Shown: positions 1 to 6,994, numbered from the stretch's first letter. The stretch is 19,058 bases of DNA from a bacterium (GCA_030688365.1 JAUYIE010000010.1:1-19058); one strand, 5' to 3'. Notes: generated by a model from the letters alone, not told the origin. Made by a program: numbers and translations.

Positions 1-16
1 AACATTTGTTAAAATT

Positions 17-886
17 GTGAGGCATCAGTGGTTGTCAAGATGGTTACGAAGTCGTCGAATCATTATCCTCGCGAACGAGTTTGAGAGCCAAACAAGAGAA
101 TCGGACAGAATGTTGAGACTTACGCCACAGTTGGAATATGCCCCCATAACAAATCGTCAGATGTTATTTGATATGGTGGTTCCTGATGCGAGTGTGGCGT
201 ACTCACTTAGTCATGCTAGCGAAAGTGTTCCACATGGGGGTACGATGTTTGTGATAGGCAATGAATGGATACGAATGCTTGTTTTACCTTATATCCATAC
301 TCTAAATATATGGCGAATAGGTCAAGTCGGAAATTTAAAAGATGATATTTTTGATATTTCAGATAATGCGAAATGGCGCATGTCATTTCAGGTTAGAATG
401 AACGGACGGGTTGGTAAACAGGTATTTGACTATTTTTTGGAGAGATATACACGTCGGGAATTGCCACTTGATCTTTTTTCATCCCCCATCAACACAGGGA
501 TAACACAATACGTCTATCCTGGTAATGCCACCAATAAGCATGAAGCGAATCTGGTTGAAAATTATCAGGCACGGGGAGTGTGTCATGTATGTATGAATTT
601 CCCTGATCATACATATGAGATTTATGTGGATCCGACAAAGAGATGGAGTTGTACGAAACATATGTGGGATGATAATAGCTATATAATCTATCCACATAGA
701 CACATAGATCATGTTTCTCTTTTAACAGTAGAAGAACGTATAGAGTGGCCGGATGTAATAAAAAGAACAGAAAAAAGATACGGTATCAAGGGGTGCTGTA
801 TAGAATTTTTTTCTGGTAATATTTTACATCATACCTCTACCGCAGCGCACCTACACTGCATCCTTAGAGAAAAAAAAGACGAATAA
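17..886 (+). CDS. HIT-like domain orphan protein, start uncertain
   Basis: The last third (about residues 187-284) resembles a histidine-triad (HIT) nucleotide-binding fold. It has a C-x-x-C pair (VCHVC), then a YIIYPHRHIDHVSLLT segment like the conserved strand-and-PxxH region of HIT proteins, and finally AHLHCIL where HxHxH is expected. The middle, nucleophile-position His is kept, but the third His of the triad is Ile. Residues 1-186 match no family I recognise; HGGTMFVIGNEW recalls the GGT(L/F) strand of methyltransferases, too weakly to name. The frame stays open to the window edge, so the GTG at 17 may not be the start. The ATG at 110 (residue 32) is another option, and neither has a clear ribosome binding site. 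A hairpin terminator follows. Being an open reading frame is well supported; a HIT relationship is moderate; activity is unknown. Confidence 0.6.
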   Translation: MRHQWLSRWLRSRRIIILANEFESQTRESDRMLRLTPQLEYAPITNRQMLFDMVVPDASVAYSLSHASESVPHGGTMFVIGNEWIRMLVLPYIHTLNIWRIGQVGNLKDDIFDISDNAKWRMSFQVRMNGRVGKQVFDYFLERYTRRELPLDLFSSPINTGITQYVYPGNATNKHEANLVENYQARGVCHVCMNFPDHTYEIYVDPTKRWSCTKHMWDDNSYIIYPHRHIDHVSLLTVEERIEWPDVIKRTEKRYGIKGCCIEFFSGNILHHTSTAAHLHCILREKKDE

Positions 887-900
887 TCTATGACAATGAC

Positions 901-935
901 ACCTCGTGAGTGATTTCATGAGGTTTATTTTTTTT
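901..935 (+). terminator. Rho-independent terminator after the HIT-like gene
   Basis: A 9-bp stem (ACCTCGTGA at 901-909 with TCATGAGGT at 916-924, one G-U pair) and a 6-base loop are followed by a T-rich tract to about 935. It sits 15 bases past the stop of the upstream gene. Confidence 0.8.
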
Positions 936-949
936 AAACAGTGACAATG

Positions 950-979
950 TTCCTGATATTTGCTACGATTGGATATAAT
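950..979 (+). promoter_or_regulatory. Sigma70-like promoter of the sensor-like gene
   Basis: A perfect TATAAT (974-979) lies 17 bases before the ATG at 997. The best -35 is the weak TTCCTG at 950-955, spaced 18. The expected transcript start is near 986, giving a leader of about 11 nt with no ribosome binding site. Confidence 0.55.
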
Positions 980-996
980 ATCCTAGTAATATTTAT

Positions 997-1641
997 ATGA
1001 ATACACGAGAAGAAGGGCGTACCAAATCACAGCATTACTTTTTTTTAGTGAAAATTTGGGTATTGGTGATTTTTCTTTCTACAGTCTTTTGCGGGCTTGC
1101 ATTTGTTATCGGTCAGCAGATTTTACGCATGGGTGCCAATGACCCTCAAATACAGATTGCCGAGGATCTCTCTGTGATATTAAGCGACGGTACTGATCCA
1201 ACTGCGTTGTTTTCATCAGAGCCAAGTGATTTTAGTAAAAGTATCGCGCCGTTTGTGATTATTTTTGATACTGACGGAAAAGCTGTTGCTGGTTCGACGA
1301 TGCTAAATGGCGAATTACCAACGCCGTCGTCCGAGATTTTTGATTATACAAAAAGTCATGGTGCGGACAGATTTACTTGGCAGACTGACAGCGGGATCCG
1401 TACTGCGGCAGTGTTGTTGTCGTATGGTGGAGACAAACCTGGGTATGTACTAGCGGGACGTTCACTACGAGAAGTGGAAAAGCGTGAACAAGAGATTTTG
1501 ATGCTGGCGGGTATAGTTTGGTTTGGATCTCTCATTGTTTCTGCCGTCTTACTACTACTATTATTCAACAAAAAGGGAACACACAAGCGACCATTATTGC
1601 TTGAGGAAAAACATACTGTTTCAGACGAGACCGAGGTTTAG
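997..1641 (+). CDS. Two-pass membrane protein with extracytoplasmic sensor-like domain
   Basis: This 214-residue protein has a charged N-terminus, a membrane segment at about 15-39, a globular stretch of about 125 residues outside the membrane, a second membrane segment at about 167-190 and a short basic/acidic cytoplasmic tail. The outer domain (FVIIFDTDGKAVAGSTML, then FDYTKSHGADRFTW, then GYVLAGRSLREVEKRE) has the layout of the PAS-like/Cache sensor domains of histidine kinases and chemoreceptors, but no kinase, HAMP or methyl-accepting part follows. It may be a stand-alone sensor or an envelope protein. The REVEKREQEIL run next to the second membrane segment could form a short helix. The gene converges on the ABC permease with a 20-base gap. 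Topology is solid; function is inferred only. Confidence 0.75.
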   Translation: MNTREEGRTKSQHYFFLVKIWVLVIFLSTVFCGLAFVIGQQILRMGANDPQIQIAEDLSVILSDGTDPTALFSSEPSDFSKSIAPFVIIFDTDGKAVAGSTMLNGELPTPSSEIFDYTKSHGADRFTWQTDSGIRTAAVLLSYGGDKPGYVLAGRSLREVEKREQEILMLAGIVWFGSLIVSAVLLLLLFNKKGTHKRPLLLEEKHTVSDETEV

Positions 1642-1661
1642 TTTTTTACTTCTACCACAAG

Positions 1662-2435
1662 TTATTGCTTCATCCCAACACCTTTTTTTAAAAGGGTGAG
1701 ATTTATGACAGACAATATTACTATAAATATCAAGAGTGCAATGACGCTTGAAAAGATGGGTACATCTGCAATAGAATAAAATCCATAGCGAAAACCATCA
1801 ACAATATAGAGGATTGGGTTAAGTTTTGAGATTGTTTGCCAGAAGCTTGGTAATAGGTCAATAGAATAAAATACGCCACCAAAATATGTCAGCGGAGTTA
1901 AGACAAAAATGGGAAAAATAGCGACATCGTCAAATTTTTTTGCAAAAATGCCATTGAGAAATCCGCCCAGCGCGAATATAGTTGAAGTCAGCAGTGCAAA
2001 CAGAAGCACAATCCACGGGTGATTGATTTGCGGATGTACAAAAACAGCCGAAACACCAAATATAATGATGCCGACCAATAATCCGCGTAATACCCCACCC
2101 AAAGTATAGCCAAAGAGAATAACCCAGTTTGGTGTGGGTGATACTAAAAGTTCTTCAATAGAATGCATAAATTTTGCTCCAAAAACAGAGCTGACTACAT
2201 TTTGAAACGCGCCATTGATGACTCCCATCATAATAAGTCCAGGAACAAGGAATGCCATATATGACACTCCTTTTATGTCGGAGATTTGCGAGCCGATAAA
2301 TCCACCGAAAATGATAAAGTATAATGATTGAGTGATGACCGGTGGTAAGAGTGTTTGCGACCAAATACGAGTAAATCTAATAATTTCTGTTCGTACAATA
2401 GATTGTAGTGAAATGAGATAATGAGGAAGTTTCAT
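1662..2435 (-). CDS. yadH: ABC-2 type transporter permease (YadH-like)
   Basis: Membrane subunit of an ABC exporter. It is 257 residues with about six hydrophobic segments. It matches the Escherichia coli YadH pattern along its whole length as I remember it: TLLPPVITQSLYFIIFG near residue 30, FLVPGLIMM near 82, FGAKFMHSIEELLVSPTP near 106, GFLNGIFAKKFDD near 160, LTPLTYFGGVFYS near 180 and LNPILYIVDGFRYGF near 207. YadH is about 256 residues, so the protein is full length. It starts 3 bases after the stop of the ATPase gene, so the two are co-transcribed and form one transporter. The substrate of this family is not established; relatives export drugs or glycans. No Shine-Dalgarno is visible, suggesting translational coupling to the ATPase gene. 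Confidence 0.93.
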   Translation of the reverse strand: MKLPHYLISLQSIVRTEIIRFTRIWSQTLLPPVITQSLYFIIFGGFIGSQISDIKGVSYMAFLVPGLIMMGVINGAFQNVVSSVFGAKFMHSIEELLVSPTPNWVILFGYTLGGVLRGLLVGIIIFGVSAVFVHPQINHPWIVLLFALLTSTIFALGGFLNGIFAKKFDDVAIFPIFVLTPLTYFGGVFYSIDLLPSFWQTISKLNPILYIVDGFRYGFYSIADVPIFSSVIALLIFIVILSVINLTLLKKGVGMKQ

Positions 2436-2438
2436 ATA

Positions 2439-3287
2439 TTATTGTAAGGACATATAGAGCTGTTCCAAGCGATTTTCTTTGGGACGAATATCAGAAACGA
2501 CGATGTTACGTGCATGGTATGTTTGTAAGAGGGCATATAGGTCGCCTCCTTTAGAAATTGTTATTTCTTCATCACCTTTTGCGGTAGATATGATATATAC
2601 TCTTTTTTCAAGAGCAGAAAGAAGCGAAGAGACAGATCCTTGCTGTATAATACGTCCTTGTTTGATGATAGCAAGATTTTTACAGAGTTGTTCAGCTTCT
2701 TCAAGATTGTGAGTTGTGAGGAGTATGGTGGTCCCAGTATTGTTTAATTCGCGTAAATATTTCCACATACTTCGTCGCATTTCTATATCTACACCTGCAG
2801 TCGGTTCATCAAGAATCAACAACGCAGGCTCGTGCATCAATGCACGTGCAATCATTAGCCGGCGTTTCATGCCACCTGACAGTGTACGAGAGGGAACGTT
2901 GTGTTTTTCCCAAATATCAAGATCTCGTAAAAGTCGTTCTGCTTTAGCGAGTGCTTTTTTACGTGGTACACCAAAATATCCTGCTTGCGTAACAAGGACA
3001 TCTATCACTTTTTCAAAAATATTAAAATTAAATTCTTGTGGCACTACACCAATAGACATTTTTGCGTGAACTGGGTCGGTGATAATATCATGGTCAAAGA
3101 TTGATGCTGTCCCGCTTGTTGTGCGTACTAGGCCGGTCAGTATGCCGATCAACGTTGTTTTCCCCGCGCCGTTTGCACCCAGTAAACCAAAAAAGTCGCC
3201 TGCATTGACCGTGAATGTCATGTCATCAAGCGCTTTGGTGCCGGTGGTGTAGGTTTTGTTGAGGTTGTGGATTTCAATCGCATTCAT
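2439..3287 (-). CDS. yadG: ABC transporter ATP-binding protein (YadG-like)
   Basis: ATPase subunit partnering the adjacent permease, 282 residues. Walker A GANGAGKTT is at 37-45, the Q-loop Gln at 84 (VPQEF), the signature LSGGMKRR at 136-143, Walker B LLILDEP with catalytic Glu at about 156-162 and the switch His at 193. The LSGGM(K/R)RR signature is typical of DrrA/YadG-type exporters. The C-terminal part after residue about 215 is the usual short extension of this group. The start at 3287 is preceded on the minus strand by a -35/-10 pair whose predicted transcript start is only about 2 bases upstream, so the mRNA should be leaderless. The second gene of the operon follows after 3 bases. 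Confidence 0.95.
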   Translation of the reverse strand: MNAIEIHNLNKTYTTGTKALDDMTFTVNAGDFFGLLGANGAGKTTLIGILTGLVRTTSGTASIFDHDIITDPVHAKMSIGVVPQEFNFNIFEKVIDVLVTQAGYFGVPRKKALAKAERLLRDLDIWEKHNVPSRTLSGGMKRRLMIARALMHEPALLILDEPTAGVDIEMRRSMWKYLRELNNTGTTILLTTHNLEEAEQLCKNLAIIKQGRIIQQGSVSSLLSALEKRVYIISTAKGDEEITISKGGDLYALLQTYHARNIVVSDIRPKENRLEQLYMSLQ

Positions 3288-3295
3288 AGATACCT

Positions 3296-3324
3296 AGAAT
3301 ATCGTTTTTATGCGTGTCGGTCAA
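3296..3324 (-). promoter_or_regulatory. Promoter of the yadG-yadH operon
   Basis: On the minus strand TTGACC (3319-3324) is followed after exactly 17 bases by TATTCT (3296-3301). Transcription should begin near 3289 and the ATG starts at 3287, predicting a leaderless transcript. The inverted repeat at 3334-3477 begins 9 bases upstream of the -35. Confidence 0.75.
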
Positions 3325-3333
3325 TAAGGTGGT

Positions 3334-3477
3334 GTGGGGTGCCTTGTCTTGTTTCAAAAAGCGTTCGGAGACAAAAACAAAAAAAGAGATCTCATGACAC
3401 CTTCCTCACTTCTGTTCGGTCATCGCTAGGAACCAGACGACCTCACAAAATTTTTGAAACAAGACAAGGCACCCCAC
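3334..3477. repeat. 27-bp perfect inverted repeat with 90-base centre
   Basis: Bases 3334-3360 are the exact reverse complement of 3451-3477 (27 of 27). They start GTGGGGTGCCTTGTC on the left and end GACAAGGCACCCCAC on the right. The 90 bases between (3361-3450) contain no convincing gene. Total length is 144 bases. No flanking target-site duplication is obvious (TAAGGTGGT against CATATCAAG). The element could be a small non-autonomous mobile element, the scar of an insertion, or a long hairpin in a transcript. It lies between the divergent exporter operon and the small orphan gene. Confidence 0.85.
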
Positions 3478-3523
3478 CATATCAAGCACATCTTCTCCTT
3501 TTCCCGATTGTTATTCAATGCCC

Positions 3524-3545
3524 GCTCAGGTCTTAAGACCGCTCA
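3524..3545. promoter_or_regulatory. 12-bp palindrome inside a 5-bp direct repeat
   Basis: The perfect palindrome GGTCTTAAGACC (3529-3540) is flanked on both sides by GCTCA (3524-3528 and 3541-3545). It sits 13 bases before the GTG of the 76-codon gene. It has the form of a dimeric repressor site; a transposon excision footprint is the other simple reading. No regulator is identified. Confidence 0.45.
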
Positions 3546-3557
3546 AATGATCACACT

Positions 3558-3788
3558 GTGCCTGTCATCGAAGCGTATTACAAGCAGAGACATTCTGCGA
3601 GTCATAATGTGACTGACAAGGTCAGTGAAGAGTACGGAAAACAAATTGCAGCCTTCGACATAGTCCGAAAGAAAATCGAAAAGTCAGCAGATGCCGAACA
3701 GGCCAAACAAGTAACGGAATTAAACAAAATTTGGAACCAGCAAAAAAACTATCTCTATGAGATAGAGGAAGCTCTGGGTTGTAAGTAA
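3558..3788 (+). CDS. Small helical orphan protein, possibly 5'-truncated
   Basis: 76 codons if read from the GTG at 3558. The product is charged and mostly helical (RKKIEKSADAEQAKQVTELN, then KIWNQQKNYLYEIEEALGCK), like a small coiled or helical-bundle protein. I do not recognise a family. It has no ATG, no ribosome binding site and no signal peptide. The frame is open only from 3537, just after an in-frame TAA at 3534-3536, so it may be the surviving 3' part of a longer gene disrupted near the adjacent inverted repeat and palindrome. A clean terminator 29 bases after the stop supports transcription in this direction. Confidence 0.5.
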   Translation: MPVIEAYYKQRHSASHNVTDKVSEEYGKQIAAFDIVRKKIEKSADAEQAKQVTELNKIWNQQKNYLYEIEEALGCK

Positions 3789-3816
3789 ACAAAATCTATA
3801 ACTATAATCACAAACG

Positions 3817-3843
3817 CTAGGCACTAAAGGAGGCCTAGTTTTT
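3817..3843 (+). terminator. Rho-independent terminator after the small orphan
   Basis: A 6-bp stem CTAGGC (3817-3822) with GCCTAG (3833-3838), a 10-base loop, then five T residues (3839-3843). Confidence 0.75.
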
Positions 3844-3896
3844 GATATCAAATAATATCCGAAGCGAACATATGTACAGACAGCTGACCCTTTCGC

Positions 3897-3925
3897 TTGA
3901 TCTTCTCCAAAATTTTTGCTATGCT
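3897..3925 (+). promoter_or_regulatory. Promoter of the ABC-F gene
   Basis: TTGATC (3897-3902), a 17-base spacer and TATGCT (3920-3925), with TG one base upstream of the -10 (extended -10). Predicted start near 3932, leaving a leader of about 26 nt before the ATG at 3958 with no Shine-Dalgarno. Confidence 0.75.
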
Positions 3926-3957
3926 AGAGCGACTTATTCGTACTGTTTTTCTTGATT

Positions 3958-5427
3958 ATGGCAAACAACGACGTCATCCTGCGTTTCCAGGAGGTTTCCT
4001 TTGAATACAATCCAAACAAAAAAACTCTTATTGATGCGTCCGCATCTATCCGTACGGGTAGCAAGATCGCACTTATGGGACAAAACGGCGCGGGTAAGAC
4101 CACGCTTTTTAAACTTGTTTCTGGTGAGTTAGTTCCTAAAGAAGGTAAGATTTTTATTACTCCGCCAGATGCGAGTATTGGTATTGCACGTCAAGTTATG
4201 GATGCAAAGTACAAAGACATGACGGTACGAGAATATTTTGCAACTGCATTTATAGGTGAGGCGTTTCATTTGGAAAAAAGAATCAAAGAAGTATTGGATG
4301 CGGTTAATCTACAAGTCGCGTTTGATACAAAAAAAGTGAAAGACCTTTCTGGTGGTCAGCAAGCACGACTGTTGCTCGCTCACGCCCTCATACCCAATCC
4401 CGACATCTTGCTTCTTGACGAACCAACGAACAATCTTGACCAAGACGGGATTAACCATCTCACCGGTTTTTTGATTATGTACGATAAGACGTGTTTGGTT
4501 ATTTCTCACGATGCGGAATTTTTAAATTGTTTTACTGACGGCGTGTTATACTTGGACGCACATACAAAAAAAATTGAGCAGTATACGGGTAACTATACTG
4601 AAGTAGTAGAAGAAATTGCATTGCGTATAGAACGTGAAAAACTCCAAAATGCACGCGCGGAAACTGAAATTAGAAAAAAGAAAGAACAGGCAGAAGTGTT
4701 TGCTCATAAAGGAGGAAAACTTCGTTCAGTTGCCAAACGCATGCGCGAAGCAGCTGACGATGCAACAGAAAGTATGGTGGAAGTGAGACGGGAGGATAAG
4801 GCAATCCGTCCGTTTACAATACCGACTCAAGAGTTTTCCGCTTTTTTTGATGGCAAAGTATTGACGATTGATCAGATTGAAATCATTGAACAAGGCGAGA
4901 AGGTTGTTAAAGATGTAGATATGACACTCCGCAAGGGCAAGCATTTACTTATTGAAGGACCAAACGGTATTGGCAAAAGCACACTCATTGACGCGATCGC
5001 CCGGAGTAAGGCAGAGGGCGTGACCATCGGTGAAGGAGTACGTGTTGGGTATTATAGTCAAGATTTTTCTACACTGGATTATGATCAGACAGCGTATAGG
5101 TGTTTGGAAGAAGTCATGGATCTCAAAGATGAACAGGTATTGCGCTCAACCGCATCAGGGTTTTTGTTAGATGGCAAAGTATTGGCAAACGAAATCGGTG
5201 GACTGTCGGAAGGTCAAAAAGGATTGCTACAATTTGCCCGCTTGGTGCTTATGGCTCCGGGACTTTTGATTTTGGATGAACCGACAAATCATATAAATTT
5301 TCGACATATTCCTGTGATTGCAAAAGCACTGGATGAATATAAGGGTGCGATGGTATTAGTAAGCCACGTGCCGGACTTTGTGGGGCAAGTGAGGATTGAT
5401 GAGAAGATTGATTTGAAGGCGATCTGA
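3958..5427 (+). CDS. ABC-F family ATPase (ribosome-associated)
   Basis: 489 residues with two ABC domains in one soluble chain and no membrane segment, the ABC-F layout; members act on the ribosome in translation or antibiotic protection. Domain 1 has GQNGAGKT at 41-48, LSGGQ at 130-134 and ILLLDEPTNNLD from 150. A charged helical linker of about 210-290 (KLQNARAETEIRKKKEQAEV) corresponds to the P-site tRNA interaction motif. Domain 2 has GPNGIGKS at 334-341, a variant signature LSEGQ at 416-420 and LLILDEPTNHIN from 436, where the usual D-loop Leu-Asp is Ile-Asn. Both catalytic Glu residues are present. The ATG at 3958 was chosen over an upstream TTG at 3952 because it fits the family start. 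Which ABC-F subgroup it belongs to is not clear to me. Confidence 0.93.
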   Translation: MANNDVILRFQEVSFEYNPNKKTLIDASASIRTGSKIALMGQNGAGKTTLFKLVSGELVPKEGKIFITPPDASIGIARQVMDAKYKDMTVREYFATAFIGEAFHLEKRIKEVLDAVNLQVAFDTKKVKDLSGGQQARLLLAHALIPNPDILLLDEPTNNLDQDGINHLTGFLIMYDKTCLVISHDAEFLNCFTDGVLYLDAHTKKIEQYTGNYTEVVEEIALRIEREKLQNARAETEIRKKKEQAEVFAHKGGKLRSVAKRMREAADDATESMVEVRREDKAIRPFTIPTQEFSAFFDGKVLTIDQIEIIEQGEKVVKDVDMTLRKGKHLLIEGPNGIGKSTLIDAIARSKAEGVTIGEGVRVGYYSQDFSTLDYDQTAYRCLEEVMDLKDEQVLRSTASGFLLDGKVLANEIGGLSEGQKGLLQFARLVLMAPGLLILDEPTNHINFRHIPVIAKALDEYKGAMVLVSHVPDFVGQVRIDEKIDLKAI

Positions 5428-5451
5428 GCACTATTGAAACTTTTATCTTGT

Positions 5452-5493
5452 AAAAAAAAAGCTATGAATGGACAATTGTGTCTTATTCATAGC
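5452..5493 (-). terminator. Terminator of the 391-residue orphan, possibly bidirectional
   Basis: A 9-bp perfect stem GCTATGAAT (5461-5469) with ATTCATAGC (5485-5493). On the minus strand it is followed by nine T residues (A-run 5452-5460). On the plus strand it is followed by ATTATTTT, so it may also end the ABC-F transcript. Confidence 0.85.
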
Positions 5494-5522
5494 ATTATTT
5501 TAAATACCTCACGCTTCTTCCT

Positions 5523-6698
5523 TTACAATTCTACCAGTGTAAGTGGTTGAGTTGTTCTACTCCTTTGTAGACTGTCAAGGACTCTGCATAATTTTTCAAC
5601 ATCTTTATTTGCCTTTTCCATAATTGTTTTAGGTATGTACAATTTTACAATATGCTCTAGTGGAAGATCATATTGAGTGAGAAAAGTCTTCCGTTCTCTA
5701 CGAGTGCCGTCTCTTGGAGCAGGCGGAAGAATTGATTGCAATTCTCTCACCTCATCCTCAAGTGTGGTAATAGATCTGCTTATTTCAATCTTCTGGTTGA
5801 TCGGGGTACCATCATCGTTGATGGTGTCATATTGATTCCCCAATGTTTCCAACTTATTTACAAGTTTGTCCAATTTTTCTTTGTCCGTTTGTGCGCACGC
5901 GAAGCGGTAAACTTCAGATGGAACAACAATGACTTTTAAATCTTCTGATACTATTTTTTCTACCTGTAAGATTCCCATAATTTCCTCAAATTCAGCAACA
6001 AACTCTTTAGAAAATGCATACCTTCTCATGCTTTGATTAAACAATTCTATTATGGTATCTGGTTTGTTCTTTGTATTGTACGCAATGGCCAGATGCAATG
6101 CGAACTGAGCGGGGTTGGAAAACAGACTAAACTCAACCGGCGGTCTTGTATCAGGATCGAGGAAGGATTTAGTGTACTCGTTATACATCTGTAAAATATC
6201 CTGCGGATCAGTTACATAGTCACGTTCTTTAATAACCACACCGTCAATAGCATGTCTATCAATGATTTTAAGGCCACTTGTTGCTTTCAGAAATTTAGTC
6301 GTGATGTCCCAATGTTGGACGTATGACCCTGTTTCTAAACTAATGGCATTTCCCAATGCTGCTTTTTCCATTCTATAATGGAAATACGCTGGCCTTTTTG
6401 CCTCTTTATTCAGCGGATCTGCATAAGGAATAAGGACATGTTCTCCTTTTTTGATTATAAGGACACTACTACGTTGTGTAATACGATACCTTGGTTCTTC
6501 TGTTGCGTCATCTGTTGTATTTGTGTTACAACAAGCGATGTTGAAGCCCATCTGCCCTGCAAGGATATCTGCAATTGACAGATTCCCAATTTGTACTTTT
6601 TTGTAGACAGGAATTCCATTTTTTTGGTTTTCCTGAAGTTCACGTAAAGTGACTTCATTTGAATTTGTAATGATTTGTGTCTTAATGAGCTGGTTCAT
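5523..6698 (-). CDS. Orphan soluble protein of 391 residues with its own Shine-Dalgarno
   Basis: I do not recognise a family. It has no signal peptide or membrane segment. The N-terminal third holds ITNSNEVTLRELQENQKNG, an adjacent cysteine pair (ACCNTN at about 55) and a short strand-rich part. The centre is mixed helix and strand. Residues about 270-325 are charged and probably coiled coil (DKEKLDKLVNKLETLGNQYD, then ITTLEDEVRELQSIL), followed by a basic patch RDGTRRERKTF. The start at 6698 is fixed by AAAGGAGGAG at 6701-6710, the only strong ribosome binding site in the window. This, the long leader and the lack of a family suggest a gene acquired or regulated differently from its neighbours. 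It ends in a strong terminator and appears monocistronic apart from the possible leader ORF. Being a real gene is near certain; function is unknown. Confidence 0.85.
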   Translation of the reverse strand: MNQLIKTQIITNSNEVTLRELQENQKNGIPVYKKVQIGNLSIADILAGQMGFNIACCNTNTTDDATEEPRYRITQRSSVLIIKKGEHVLIPYADPLNKEAKRPAYFHYRMEKAALGNAISLETGSYVQHWDITTKFLKATSGLKIIDRHAIDGVVIKERDYVTDPQDILQMYNEYTKSFLDPDTRPPVEFSLFSNPAQFALHLAIAYNTKNKPDTIIELFNQSMRRYAFSKEFVAEFEEIMGILQVEKIVSEDLKVIVVPSEVYRFACAQTDKEKLDKLVNKLETLGNQYDTINDDGTPINQKIEISRSITTLEDEVRELQSILPPAPRDGTRRERKTFLTQYDLPLEHIVKLYIPKTIMEKANKDVEKLCRVLDSLQRSRTTQPLTLVEL

Positions 6699-6711
6699 AG
6701 CTCCTCCTTTT

Positions 6712-6754
6712 GTTTTATAATAATATAAAACAGTTCACTTTGGATGGTGAACTG
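6712..6754 (-). promoter_or_regulatory. Attenuator-like tandem hairpins before the 391-residue orphan
   Basis: Reading the minus strand, an 8-bp stem CAGTTCAC/GTGAACTG (6747-6754 with 6731-6738, 8-base loop) is followed at once by TTTTATATTA, the form of an intrinsic terminator. That T-tract is itself one arm of a second stem, GTTTTATA/TATAAAAC (6724-6731 with 6712-6719), which ends just before the ribosome binding site. The two stems abut, sharing only base 6731. The arrangement resembles transcription attenuation or a riboswitch expression platform, but no ligand domain is recognised. It could also simply terminate the small upstream ORF. Confidence 0.5.
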
Positions 6755-6783
6755 CTTTCTTATATGTCTCAAATGCGAGTCTG

Positions 6784-6897
6784 TTATGTAGTATGCATGA
6801 TTTTGCGAGATACAAGAAAATAGTCCACTGCCTTTTGGTAAAGGCAAGGCATAATAAAGTGCCAGTAACTATTTAAGTTGTATCTGTGCTTGTTCAT
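6784..6897 (-). CDS. Possible 37-residue leader peptide
   Basis: An ATG at 6897, about 8 nt after the predicted transcript start, opens a 37-codon frame ending in TAA at 6784-6786. A terminator-like hairpin follows 30 bases later. The peptide is rich in aromatic and His residues (for example NSYWHFIMPCLYQKAVDYF). It has no ribosome binding site, in line with the other near-leaderless starts here. It could be a regulatory leader peptide, a small protein or chance. No family is recognised. Confidence 0.35.
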   Translation of the reverse strand: MNKHRYNLNSYWHFIMPCLYQKAVDYFLVSRKIMHTT

Positions 6898-6911
6898 ATT
6901 GTATTTACAAT

Positions 6912-6940
6912 ATCATATCTTTTTTATCTGTCAATGTCAA
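6912..6940 (-). promoter_or_regulatory. Near-consensus sigma70 promoter, minus strand
   Basis: TTGACA (6935-6940), a 17-base spacer and TATGAT (6912-6917). A second TTGACA directly follows the first (6929-6934). Transcription should start near 6905, giving the 391-residue orphan a leader of about 205 nt. This is among the closest matches to consensus in the window. Confidence 0.8.
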
Positions 6941-6965
6941 ATGGATGTGTGACATACCCCTCCTC

Positions 6966-6994
6966 TTGCTTTTTCTAAAGGGACGTGCTATACT
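6966..6994 (+). promoter_or_regulatory. Promoter of the DEAD-box helicase
   Basis: TTGCTT (6966-6971), a 17-base spacer and TATACT (6989-6994) with TG one base before the -10. Predicted start near 7001, leaving a leader of about 125 nt before the ATG at 7126. It is back to back with the minus-strand promoter at 6912-6940. Confidence 0.8.

Noticed and set aside
1642..1661. Terminator between the convergent sensor-like and permease genes
   Set aside because: The 20-base gap has a T-run but no stem; the nearby CACC/GGTG pairing lies inside the permease gene and lacks a T-tract in the right place.
3267..3536. An 89-codon plus-strand frame across the exporter promoter and inverted repeat
   Set aside because: It overlaps the yadG start and both repeat arms, has Arg/Ser-rich random-looking composition and no ribosome binding site or family resemblance.
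6829..6846. TGCCTTT/AAAGGCA hairpin as a terminator
   Set aside because: No T-run follows on either strand; it may still be part of the leader structure.
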